Assembly (NCBI GenBank): GCA_029978705.1
Contig: JAPOIY010000001.1
Span: 62,001 to 126,000 of the forward strand
Direction: 5' to 3'
DNA from: Actinomycetota bacterium
GTDB taxonomy: Bacteria > Actinomycetota > Actinomycetes > S36-B12 > GCA-2699445
DNA: 64,000 nucleotides
Below are positions 43,519 to 51,738 of the stretch, piece after piece. The position numbers and the translations under genes are program-made. Position 1 is the first letter of the stretch. Every line of letters begins with the position of its first letter. The notes beneath the pieces were generated by a model. It saw nothing but the letters and a program-made list of their open reading frames with translations, did not search any database and was not told the DNA's origin.

Positions 43519-45807
43519 TCAGCCGATGAGACCCGAGAGCATCCGGACGGCACCCCCCTTGTCGAGGGGCTCGTTGCCGTTGCCGCACTTGGGCGACTGC
43601 ACGCAGCCGGGACAACCGCCGCCGCAGGCGCAGGTCGCGACGACCTGATGGGTGGCGGCGAGCCACTCCTCCGCGGCGTCGTAGCCCCGCCGCGCGAAAC
43701 CGGCACCTCCCGGGTAACCGTCGTAGACGAACACTGTCGCCACGCCCGTGTCCGCGTGCCGGGCCGTGGAGAGGCCCCCGATGTCCCAGCGGTCACACGT
43801 CGCCAGGGCGGGGAGCACCCCGATCGCGGCGTGTTCGGCGGCGTGCGCGGCGCCGGGGAGATCGCGGGCGAGTCCCAGGTCCACGATCGCCGCGTCGGGC
43901 AGCTGCCACCACACGGCAGTGGTCCGCAGGTCACCGGGTGGGAGGTCGAGGGGTTCGCGGCCCACCACCTGTCCGGTGCGGGCGTCCCGCTTGAGGAACC
44001 CGGTGACCTGCGTGGTCACCGTCACCGTCCCCAACTGCAGGGTGCCGACCCCCAGGGATCGCTGCGCGGTTGTCCCGAGGACGTTCAGTTGCGACACAGA
44101 CTGAGCCACCGTGGTGTAGCCGGGTTGGTCCCGGCGCACCACGGCCACGCCGTCCGCCAGGTCGAGGTCCAGCACCACGTGCGTCTCCCCGAGGTGGGTG
44201 TAGACGGCGCCGGAGTGCAACTGGGCCGGTGCGGCTGCCCCATCGACGGTGCCGATGACGCGGCCCGTATCGGCGTCCACGATGGAGGTGTGCGACAACC
44301 CGCCGCGCAGGTCGGCCAGTTGGTCGGGACGTTGCCGGTCCACCCAGAACCACCGGTCGCCGCGCAGCCGGATCAGTCCGTTGCGACGCAGCGCCTCGAG
44401 AACGGGCGCCGCGCCCGCCCCGAATATCGCCTCGGCCTCCGCCGTCGTCAGGGGCCCCTCGTCGATCGCGCAGGCCACATGGCCCAGCAGAACGTGCGGG
44501 TTGTCGCGGTCCAGGACGCAGGACTCCAGGGAGGCCCCGAAGATCCGCTCCGGATGGTTCACATAGAAGCGGTCCAGCGGGTTCTCCTGGGCGCTCAACA
44601 GCGCCACCGCATGCTCGCCAGATCGGCCGGCGCGGCCGATCTGCTGCAGGAACGACAGTCGCGTGCCGGGCCAGCCGCACAATGCCACCGCATCCAGCCC
44701 CGCGATGTCGACGCCCAGTTCCAGTGCGTTCGTGGCGGCGACGCACGGCACCTCCCCGGAGCGCAGCCCGCGCTCGATGGTGCGTCGTTCCTCCGGCAGG
44801 AGGCCGCCGCGGTACGCCGTGACCGCGGCGCCGCCACTGCGGCGCCGGACCGTGTCGGCCAGGGCCTCGGCTCCCGCTCGGGAGCGCACGAAGCCCACGG
44901 ACCGCACGCCCGCGGCCGTCCACGCCGTGAGCGCCGCCGCCGTCTCCGTGAATGCCCGCGGCGGGGACGGGGACTCCGCGGCACCGCGCCCGGGGTCGTG
45001 CAGGATCACCGTCCGCGCGCCGCGACTGCTCGTGTCCTCGGTCACGGCGGTGACGGTGTCCGGCGGGACACCGAGCAGGCGCGCGGCCGATTGGCGGGCG
45101 TCGCCGTACGTCGCGGAACAGATCACGAACGCCGGGTCCGCGCCCGCCGCCCGGGCCACGCGGACCAGCCGGCTGACGACGGCCGCGACGTGGGCGCCGA
45201 AGATGCCGCGGTACATGTGCCCCTCATCCAGGACCACGTAGCGCAGCCGCGACAGGAAGGTCCGCCACTGGGAGTGCTGCGGGAGGACCGAGCGGTGCAC
45301 CATGTCCGGGTTGGTCAGGACGAAGCGGCTGGTGCGCCGGATGGCGGGGCGCAGGGCCCGGTCCGTGTCGCCGTCGTAGCAGGCGGCGCCGACCTCGGGC
45401 AGACCCAGCTCGGTGAGGCGGGCCCACTGATCGTGGGCCAGTGCCTTGGTCGGCGTGCAGTACAAGGTCGTGGCGCGCTCGGACACCGCCGCGGACAGGG
45501 CCGGCAGCCAGTAGCCGAGGGACTTCCCACTCGCGGTCCCGCTGGCGATCACCACGTGCCGCCCGGCCCAGGCCGCTTCGGCAGCCCGCACCTGGTGGGC
45601 CCACAGGTCCGTGACTCCCGCCCCACCCAACGCCTCCCGCACCCCGGGGGCCACCCACGTGGGCCACGCCTCCGTGACCCCGGGACGCGCCGGGGTCTCC
45701 AGCACCGCGGCCGGCGGGCAGGCGAGTGCGGCCAGCGTGGCCTTGACCAGATCGGCTGCGGTCCGCGGGGTGGGAGCGAGTGCCGGGGGCTCGCGGCGCG
45801 TGGCCAT
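43519..45807 (-). CDS. DEAD/DEAH-box helicase with C-terminal DUF1998 zinc domain
   Basis: A 762-residue superfamily 2 helicase. Walker A is ASGTASGKS near residue 95, Walker B/DEGH is in VLDEGHMYRG, and motif VI is in QQIGRAGRSG. The C terminus has the Cys-rich CACGGGCPGCVQSPKCG of DUF1998, probably zinc-binding. Related MrfA-like helicases act in DNA repair. It flanks tad loci in most actinobacteria without known pilus function. ATG 45807 follows GGGAGGA. Confidence 0.88.
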   Translation of the reverse strand: MATRREPPALAPTPRTAADLVKATLAALACPPAAVLETPARPGVTEAWPTWVAPGVREALGGAGVTDLWAHQVRAAEAAWAGRHVVIASGTASGKSLGYWLPALSAAVSERATTLYCTPTKALAHDQWARLTELGLPEVGAACYDGDTDRALRPAIRRTSRFVLTNPDMVHRSVLPQHSQWRTFLSRLRYVVLDEGHMYRGIFGAHVAAVVSRLVRVARAAGADPAFVICSATYGDARQSAARLLGVPPDTVTAVTEDTSSRGARTVILHDPGRGAAESPSPPRAFTETAAALTAWTAAGVRSVGFVRSRAGAEALADTVRRRSGGAAVTAYRGGLLPEERRTIERGLRSGEVPCVAATNALELGVDIAGLDAVALCGWPGTRLSFLQQIGRAGRSGEHAVALLSAQENPLDRFYVNHPERIFGASLESCVLDRDNPHVLLGHVACAIDEGPLTTAEAEAIFGAGAAPVLEALRRNGLIRLRGDRWFWVDRQRPDQLADLRGGLSHTSIVDADTGRVIGTVDGAAAPAQLHSGAVYTHLGETHVVLDLDLADGVAVVRRDQPGYTTVAQSVSQLNVLGTTAQRSLGVGTLQLGTVTVTTQVTGFLKRDARTGQVVGREPLDLPPGDLRTTAVWWQLPDAAIVDLGLARDLPGAAHAAEHAAIGVLPALATCDRWDIGGLSTARHADTGVATVFVYDGYPGGAGFARRGYDAAEEWLAATHQVVATCACGGGCPGCVQSPKCGNGNEPLDKGGAVRMLSGLIG

Positions 45808-45890
45808 ACGTCCTCCCTCACTGGACCCGGTCGTCATCGGGCGATGGCCCTCAGTGTGCCCCGCAGCCCCGACAGTTCGGCGCCGGGCCA

Positions 45891-45896
45891 TATCGT
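45891..45896 (+). promoter_or_regulatory. -10 for a leaderless mRNA (TAP-like hydrolase)
   Basis: TATCGT ends six bases before GTG 45903. Confidence 0.5.
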
Positions 45897-45902
45897 GGGC
45901 CC

Positions 45903-47303
45903 GTGAAGACGTGGGTCCGGGCAGCGGCCGCGATCGCGGCGACCCTGGTGATCCTGCCGGCGACCACCGGGCGGGCGCAGCCGGTCGGCGGCCGCTCGGT
46001 CTCCTGGCACCGGTGCGCGGACGACCACGCGGCCCGCTGCGGACGGCTCACCGTCCCTCGTGACTGGCGGCACCCCGACCGGGCCACCTACCGGATCGCG
46101 GTGCGCCGCCTCCCGGCCACCGGACCGGCGCTCGGGCCGCTCGTGGTCAACCTCGGGGGTCCGGGTCTCGGCGGCGCCGATGCCCTGGCGGCGCTGGCCG
46201 GCAACCGCTCCCTACGCCGCCACTTCGACCTCATCTCGTTCGACCCTCGTGGGGTGGGGGCCTCGCAGCCCCACCTGCGATCGTGTCCTGCGGTGGTGGC
46301 CGGTGGCTACGAGCCGGAGACCGGCCCCTTCACGTGGCGGGCCGTCGCACGCCAGGCAGTGCGGCAGCGCAGTGTCGCCGGACGCCGGTGTCATGCCCGC
46401 AACCGTGCCGTCGGGGCGACCCTCGGCACATGGCAGGTGGCCCACGACATGGACGCCCTGCGATCCGCGGTGGGGTCGCGCCGCCTCACCTACGCCGGCT
46501 ACAGCTACGGCACGACCCTGGGCCGGGTCTACGCCCAGGTGTTCCCGCGTCGGCTGCGCGCGATGGTGCTCGACGGGGTCACCTCCCCGGTGCCCACGTT
46601 CGCCAACCTGCTGGTGTCGAGCCGGCATGGCGGCGTGGCCGCCTGGCGCTGGGTCCGGCAGCGATTGTCGGCCGCGGCGGTGACCGCCTACCACCGGGTC
46701 TCCGCCACGCTCCAGCAGCGCACGGCGGGTGACGGCCAGGACCGGTGGGCCTTCTGGGGCGGCCTCGACCAGCAACTGGGGCAGGGGGCGAGCGCGCCGG
46801 CGACGGTCACGGCGGACATCTGTGGCTATGCCGCCGCTCTGACCGTGCCGTGCGCCGGCAGTTCTGCCACGGCCATCTCCGGCTCCCCGATCGTGACCCT
46901 TGTGGACTGCGTGGACCGGTCCGGCCGGCCGGGCTCCCAGGCCATCGGCCGGGCCCTGCGGGGCGTCGGTCCCGTCGCCGCGCAGAACGTACTGCGTTTC
47001 GCCACGCTGTGTTCCGGAGTGCCGGAACCACGTCGACCCCTGCGCGTCGCCCATGACATCCGGCTGCGGACGCCGCCCCTACTCGTCAACGGGGTCGGCG
47101 ACCAGAACACGCCGCTGTACTCGGCCCGCCGAACGGCTGCGGCGTTCCCCGGGTCCCGGCTGGTGCGGGTCGACACCACGACCCACGGCATCTTCGGGCT
47201 CGCCGGCAGTCGATGCGTCGACACCGTCGCCACCCGCTACCTGGTGCACCGTAGGCTGCCGCAGCCGGGCAAGATGTGTCCGACGCCGGGAGGTGCGCCG
47301 TGA
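45903..47303 (+). CDS. Secreted TAP-like alpha/beta-hydrolase
   Basis: A 466-residue exported alpha/beta-hydrolase of the tripeptidyl-aminopeptidase group. A signal peptide covers about residues 1-25; the oxyanion motif is NLGGPGLGG; the nucleophile Ser is in AGYSYGTTLG; the acid Asp in GVGDQNTPLY and the His in TTHGIFG are in the TAP-like C-terminal domain. It could release N-terminal peptides or act as an esterase. It has GTGA coupling to the DUF3152 gene, so the two exported enzymes form an operon. A paralogue lies at 58857. Confidence 0.85.
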   Translation: MKTWVRAAAAIAATLVILPATTGRAQPVGGRSVSWHRCADDHAARCGRLTVPRDWRHPDRATYRIAVRRLPATGPALGPLVVNLGGPGLGGADALAALAGNRSLRRHFDLISFDPRGVGASQPHLRSCPAVVAGGYEPETGPFTWRAVARQAVRQRSVAGRRCHARNRAVGATLGTWQVAHDMDALRSAVGSRRLTYAGYSYGTTLGRVYAQVFPRRLRAMVLDGVTSPVPTFANLLVSSRHGGVAAWRWVRQRLSAAAVTAYHRVSATLQQRTAGDGQDRWAFWGGLDQQLGQGASAPATVTADICGYAAALTVPCAGSSATAISGSPIVTLVDCVDRSGRPGSQAIGRALRGVGPVAAQNVLRFATLCSGVPEPRRPLRVAHDIRLRTPPLLVNGVGDQNTPLYSARRTAAAFPGSRLVRVDTTTHGIFGLAGSRCVDTVATRYLVHRRLPQPGKMCPTPGGAP

Positions 47304-48244
47304 GTCGGGTAATCGCGTTCGTCGTCGCCGCCGTCGTCGTTCTCGCTGCTCCGCTGACCGCAGCTCATCCCACGACCACGGAGCGCAGTTGGCCCGCGGA
47401 CGGGGACACGACGCTGATCCTGGCCCCCCAGACCGGAGCCGTGGTGAGCGACGGGACGGTCGTCCGGGCGGACTTCGTGGAGCCTGTCGTCGCTGTCGTG
47501 GCGTGGTGGAGCCGCCCCGGCGACGAGGCCGTGGCGCTGCCGGTGACCGTCGCGGCGGACGGTCTGAGCGCCACGCTGACGCTGCCCGGCCCCCTCAAGC
47601 CCGCCCTCCGGCATCGGCTGAGTGTGCGCGGCACCACCGCGGCGGGGGTCGCCATGCGTCAGGTGGTCGACTACTACGGGCGGGTGGGGCAGCGCACCTG
47701 GCGGGGGGGTCCCCCGACGCAGGTGATGACCGGCGCCTCCCCCGTCATCGGGAAGCGGGGCCGCCTGTTCACCTTCACGATCGAAGCGCAGACTTCCCTC
47801 GGATCGCATCTGCAGGGGCTCGCCCAGGGAGCGCTGCGGGCCCTCTTCGACGAACAACGGGGCTGGACCGCCCGGGGCCGCTACCGGATCCAGAGGGTGG
47901 CCGACCCGCGCCGCGCCGACATCCGGGTCCTGCTGGCGCGCCCGCCGCTGGTCGATGCGCTATGCCGTCAGGTCGGCCTGAACACGGGCGGCATCGTCTC
48001 CTGCTGGAACGACCAGTTCGCCGCACTGAACTCCGACCGGTGGCTCACGGGGGCCCTGATCGACAAGTTCGCCTCGTTGCAGCAGTACCAGACGTATCTG
48101 AGCAACCACGAGTTCGGCCACGGCCTCGGACTGCACCATGCCGAGTGTCCCTACCGGGGCGCGCTGGCCCCGATCATGCAGCAGCAGACGGGTGGGGTGG
48201 CCGGGTGCCGTCCCAACGGCTGGCCGTACCCGCACGGTCGCTGA
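47300..48244 (+). CDS. DUF3152 secreted metalloprotease-like protein
   Basis: A 314-residue exported protein. A signal peptide lies at about 1-22, a beta-rich CopC-like region at about 30-125, then the DUF3152 domain with zinc motif SNHEFGHGLGLHH (HExxHxxGxxH) and a Met-turn-like PIMQQQT. Four Cys lie in the domain. It starts GTG 47300 after GGGAGG and overlaps the hydrolase stop. The activity of DUF3152 has not been established to my knowledge; the motif argues for a zinc protease. Confidence 0.82.
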   Translation: MSRVIAFVVAAVVVLAAPLTAAHPTTTERSWPADGDTTLILAPQTGAVVSDGTVVRADFVEPVVAVVAWWSRPGDEAVALPVTVAADGLSATLTLPGPLKPALRHRLSVRGTTAAGVAMRQVVDYYGRVGQRTWRGGPPTQVMTGASPVIGKRGRLFTFTIEAQTSLGSHLQGLAQGALRALFDEQRGWTARGRYRIQRVADPRRADIRVLLARPPLVDALCRQVGLNTGGIVSCWNDQFAALNSDRWLTGALIDKFASLQQYQTYLSNHEFGHGLGLHHAECPYRGALAPIMQQQTGGVAGCRPNGWPYPHGR

Positions 48245-48281
48245 GCGAGCCGCCGTCCTGCGGTGATCGCGGTCGTGGCAC

Positions 48282-48287
48282 TATCGT
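48282..48287 (+). promoter_or_regulatory. -10 of the anti-anti-sigma operon
   Basis: TATCGT gives a predicted start near 48294 and a 22-base leader containing a GAAGGGA ribosome site. Confidence 0.4.
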
Positions 48288-48315
48288 GAGCCTGCCAGGC
48301 AGCGAAGGGACTCCC

Positions 48316-48633
48316 GTGGACATCACCACCACTGCATCGCCCGCCGGGACCGTGGTCGCCGTCACCGGCGAGCTCGACGTGTTCACGGCGCCCGCGCTCG
48401 AGCAGGAACTGCAGAGTTGCATCGACGCCGGGAAGACCGACCTCGTCGTCGACCTGTCCGGCGTCGACTTCCTCGACAGCACCGGCCTCGGCGTGATGGT
48501 GAAGGCCCTCAAATGGGCGCGGGAGGCCGGTGGTGGCCTGCGCGTCGTGGCGACGGAGGAACGCATAACCAAGGTGTTCACGATCACGGGCCTCGCCGAC
48601 GCCATGCAACTGTCCGGATCGGTCGACGGCTGA
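48316..48633 (+). CDS. STAS-domain anti-anti-sigma factor
   Basis: A 105-residue single STAS domain, SpoIIAA/RsbV type. The phosphorylatable Ser is in VDFLDSTGLGVMV. It would bind and neutralise an anti-sigma kinase when unphosphorylated. Its stop overlaps the next gene (TGATG), which encodes the presumed partner. No sigma factor gene is adjacent. Confidence 0.92.
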   Translation: MDITTTASPAGTVVAVTGELDVFTAPALEQELQSCIDAGKTDLVVDLSGVDFLDSTGLGVMVKALKWAREAGGGLRVVATEERITKVFTITGLADAMQLSGSVDG

Positions 48634-49019
48634 TGGCGACGGCCACGCTCACGGTCCCGGCCACTCCCGAGCAGGCCCGTACCGCCCGCCTCGTGGTGGG
48701 GGCCGCGGCGCGGCGGGCGGGAGTCGACCCGGACGTCCTGGACGACGTGCGGTTGGCGGTCGCAGAGGCGGTCGCGCGAGCAGTGCTGCGGGCGCTGGCG
48801 GCCGGCGTCGCCGTCCCGGTGGCGGTCGCCATGACCGACGACGGGACGTCCTTCCGGGTCGACGTGACCGACGGCTCACCGCCGTCGGTCACGGACGGCG
48901 AGGACGAGATGGAGGAGCGGCTGGCCGTTGCCGTCATCCAGTCCCTCGCCCCCGGGAGCACGCTCACCGACACCCCCGACGGCGGCCGCACGGTCTCGCT
49001 GGTGTGGCCCACCGCCTGA
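48633..49019 (+). CDS. Degenerate RsbW-like anti-sigma factor (HATPase fold)
   Basis: A 128-residue protein with the beginning of the RsbW/SpoIIAB fold: LDDVRLAVAEAVARAVLRAL aligns with the N-box helix, but the Mg-coordinating Asn is Arg49 (EAVARAV where EAVANAV is usual). The following glycine boxes are also poor: VTDGSPP replaces the DxGxG type and EERLAVAVI lacks the G2 glycines. It may therefore bind the STAS partner without kinase activity. It is coupled to that gene by TGATG. Confidence 0.75.
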   Translation: MATATLTVPATPEQARTARLVVGAAARRAGVDPDVLDDVRLAVAEAVARAVLRALAAGVAVPVAVAMTDDGTSFRVDVTDGSPPSVTDGEDEMEERLAVAVIQSLAPGSTLTDTPDGGRTVSLVWPTA

Positions 49020-49130
49020 CTCCCGCCGATTCCGTCGGCAGAGCGGCGCCGTAGTCACGGAATCCACCTCTCCCCGGTGGGGACACGCGGTCCCGCGCAG
49101 CCCCGTGACAGAAGCCCCGTTCGGGTCGCG

Positions 49131-49136
49131 TAAACT
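49131..49136 (+). promoter_or_regulatory. hppA: Candidate -10 of hppA
   Basis: TAAACT lies in the 215-base gap before hppA, giving a leader of about 92 bases. A GTGACA at 49105 is 20 bases upstream, too far for an ideal -35. Confidence 0.35.
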
Positions 49137-49234
49137 TCAGCGGTCAGCGGAATCCGCCCGTCCGCGGGTGGGGGGTCGCCGCTGGCTGTCCGGGTCGAGC
49201 GCTGTGCCGACCGATGTACCAACCTGGAGAGTCA

Positions 49235-51565
49235 ATGAGTGCCGTCGATCTGACTGGCAGCAACCTGGTCACCGTGGGTGTGGTGGCGATCATCGCCCTG
49301 CTCGCGTTGGGTGTGGCCGCGGTGCTGGTCCGCCAAGTCCTCGCTGCCGATGAGGGCACGACCAAGATGAAGGACATCGCCGGAGCTGTGCAGGAGGGCG
49401 CCTCGGCGTACCTCAACCGCCAGTTCCGCACGTTGGCCATCTTCGCCGTCGTGGTCTTCTTCGTCCTGTGGCTGCTTCCGGCAGAGACCACCAGTGAGCG
49501 GATCGGCCGGTCGATCTTCTTCCTCGTCGGAGCCCTCTTCTCGGCCATCACCGGCTACATGGGGATGTGGCTCGCGGTGCGCGGCAACGTCCGCGTGGCG
49601 GCAGCTGCCCGCGAGGAGAACGAGCAGGGAGCCATGAAGATCGCCTTCCGCACCGGTGGTGTGGCGGGCATGTTCACCGTGGGCCTCGGGCTGTTCGGTG
49701 CCGCCCTCGTTGTGCTCGTCTACAAGGGCGAGGCGCCGAAGGTCCTCGAGGGCTTCGGCTTCGGGGCTGCGCTGCTCGCCATGTTCATGCGTGTCGGCGG
49801 CGGCATCTTCACCAAGGCGGCCGACGTCGGCGCCGACCTGGTCGGCAAGGTCGAGCAGGGCATCCCCGAGGACGACCCCCGCAACGCCGCGACCATCGCG
49901 GACAACGTGGGCGACAACGTCGGCGACTGCGCCGGCATGGCGGCTGACCTCTTCGAGTCCTACGCGGTGACCCTGGTGGCCGCGCTGATCCTCGGCAAGA
50001 CCGCCTTCGGCGACCTCGGCCTGGTCTTCCCGCTCGTGGTTCCGGCCATCGGCGTCATCACGGCGGTCATCGGCATCTTCGTGGTGTCGCCGCGCGCGTC
50101 GGACCGCTCCGGCATGCAAGCGATCAACCGCGGATTCTTCGTCTCCGCCGCCATCTCGGCCATCCTCGTCGTCATCGCGACCTTCGTGTTCCTGCCCGAC
50201 CGGCTGATCAACATGAAGGGCATCGAGGTGGGCAACTTCGACGTGATCGCCGTCGAGTCCTTCAATCCCCGGGTGTTCGCCATCTGGGCGGTCTTCGTCG
50301 GCATCATCCTCGCGGTCGTCATCCAGCAGCTGACCGCGTACTTCACCGAGACCAACCGGCGCCCCGTCGACGACGTCGCCAAGACCTCGCTGACCGGTCC
50401 CGCGACCGTGATCCTGTCCGGAATCTCCGTCGGTCTCGAGTCGGCCGTGTACTCCGCGCTGCTGATCGGCGCGGCCGTCTACATCGCCGCGCTCGCCGGC
50501 GGCGGCTCGGTGATCCTGTCGCTGTTCGCCGTCGCGCTGGCCGGCACCGGTCTGCTGACGACGGTGGGCGTCATCGTGTCGATGGACACCTTCGGCCCCG
50601 TCTCGGACAACGCTCAGGGCATCGCCGAGATGTCCGGGGACGTCGACGGTGAGGGTGCCAAGATCCTCACCAGCCTCGACGCCGTCGGCAACTCGACGAA
50701 GGCGATCACCAAGGGCATCGCCATCGCCACCGCGGTCCTGGCCGCGACGGCGCTGTTCGGCTCCTTCCGCGACGCCATCGCCCAGGCCACGGCTGCCGTG
50801 GTGAGCAACGGGGATGCGCTCGTGCAGCAGGTCGGCGCGACGGAGGCCGTGCAGTACCTCGGGGTCCTGAATGTCGCCACCCCGAGCAACCTCGTGGGTC
50901 TGCTCATCGGTGCGGCGGTCGTGTTCCTGTTCTCGGGGCTGGCGATCAACGCCGTGTCCCGTGCGGCCGGCGCGGTCATCTTCGAGGTGCGGCGCCAGTT
51001 CCGGGACGACCCGGGAATCATGGAAGGCACCAGCAAGCCCGAGTACGGCAAGGTGGTGGACATCGTCACCCGCGACTCCCTGCGGGAGCTGATCACCCCG
51101 GGCCTGCTCGCGGTCCTGGCCCCGATCGCCGTGGGCTTCGGCCTCGGGGTGGGAGCCCTCGGCTCCTACCTGGCGGGCACCATCGCCACCGGCACCCTGA
51201 TGGCGGTGTTCCTGGCCAACTCCGGTGGCGCCTGGGACAACGCCAAGAAGTTCGTCGAGGACGGCAACTACGGCGGCAAGGGCTCCGAGGCCCACGAGGC
51301 CACCGTCATCGGCGATACCGTCGGCGACCCCTTCAAGGACACCGCCGGCCCGGCCATCAACCCGCTGATCAAGGTGATGAACCTGGTCGCCCTGCTGATC
51401 GCACCGGCTGTCGTCACGATGTGGCTGAACAACCAGACGGCGCTGCGCTGGGGGATCGCCCTGGTCGCCCTGTTGGTGATCATCGGCGCCATCGTGGTCA
51501 GCAAGTCGAAGCCCATCGCCGTGGGCGACGCAGATGTCAAGGACGGGGAGAAGGCCAGCGCCTGA
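49235..51565 (+). CDS. hppA: K+-independent proton-pumping membrane pyrophosphatase
   Basis: A 776-residue membrane pyrophosphatase with about 16 helices that couples PPi hydrolysis to H+ export. The substrate site is in DVGADLVGKVE and DNVGDNVGDCAGMAADLFESY. The segment GNSTKAITKG has Lys where K+-dependent enzymes have Ala, indicating the K+-independent H+-pumping type. ATG 49235 follows CTGGAGAG. It is transcribed alone and ended by a strong hairpin. Confidence 0.95.
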   Translation: MSAVDLTGSNLVTVGVVAIIALLALGVAAVLVRQVLAADEGTTKMKDIAGAVQEGASAYLNRQFRTLAIFAVVVFFVLWLLPAETTSERIGRSIFFLVGALFSAITGYMGMWLAVRGNVRVAAAAREENEQGAMKIAFRTGGVAGMFTVGLGLFGAALVVLVYKGEAPKVLEGFGFGAALLAMFMRVGGGIFTKAADVGADLVGKVEQGIPEDDPRNAATIADNVGDNVGDCAGMAADLFESYAVTLVAALILGKTAFGDLGLVFPLVVPAIGVITAVIGIFVVSPRASDRSGMQAINRGFFVSAAISAILVVIATFVFLPDRLINMKGIEVGNFDVIAVESFNPRVFAIWAVFVGIILAVVIQQLTAYFTETNRRPVDDVAKTSLTGPATVILSGISVGLESAVYSALLIGAAVYIAALAGGGSVILSLFAVALAGTGLLTTVGVIVSMDTFGPVSDNAQGIAEMSGDVDGEGAKILTSLDAVGNSTKAITKGIAIATAVLAATALFGSFRDAIAQATAAVVSNGDALVQQVGATEAVQYLGVLNVATPSNLVGLLIGAAVVFLFSGLAINAVSRAAGAVIFEVRRQFRDDPGIMEGTSKPEYGKVVDIVTRDSLRELITPGLLAVLAPIAVGFGLGVGALGSYLAGTIATGTLMAVFLANSGGAWDNAKKFVEDGNYGGKGSEAHEATVIGDTVGDPFKDTAGPAINPLIKVMNLVALLIAPAVVTMWLNNQTALRWGIALVALLVIIGAIVVSKSKPIAVGDADVKDGEKASA

Positions 51566-51578
51566 TCCCTCTCCCGCC

Positions 51579-51615
51579 AGGACCCCCGGTCACCCGACCG
51601 GGGGTCCTCGCTTTT
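51579..51615 (+). terminator. Rho-independent terminator of hppA
   Basis: A 13-base perfect stem, AGGACCCCCGGTC (51579-51591) with GACCGGGGGTCCT (51596-51608), with a four-base loop, is followed by CGCTTTT. It is the clearest intrinsic terminator in the window. Confidence 0.9.
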
Positions 51616-51659
51616 CCGCTCTTCGTCGGTTGCCTCACATCCGCTCGGGAGGGGCTGAC

Positions 51660-51684
51660 TTGACAGACACGGCCCAGGTAGCCT
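51660..51684 (+). promoter_or_regulatory. Candidate topA promoter
   Basis: A perfect -35 TTGACA (51660-51665) is followed by TAGCCT (51679-51684) only 13 bases on; the overlapping CACACT (51685-51690) at 19 bases is an alternative -10. The exact -10 is unsure. Confidence 0.4.
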
Positions 51685-51738
51685 CACACTCACTGTCGGC
51701 AAGGCTGCAGCACCCGCCGACCCCCGGAAGGAATCCCA

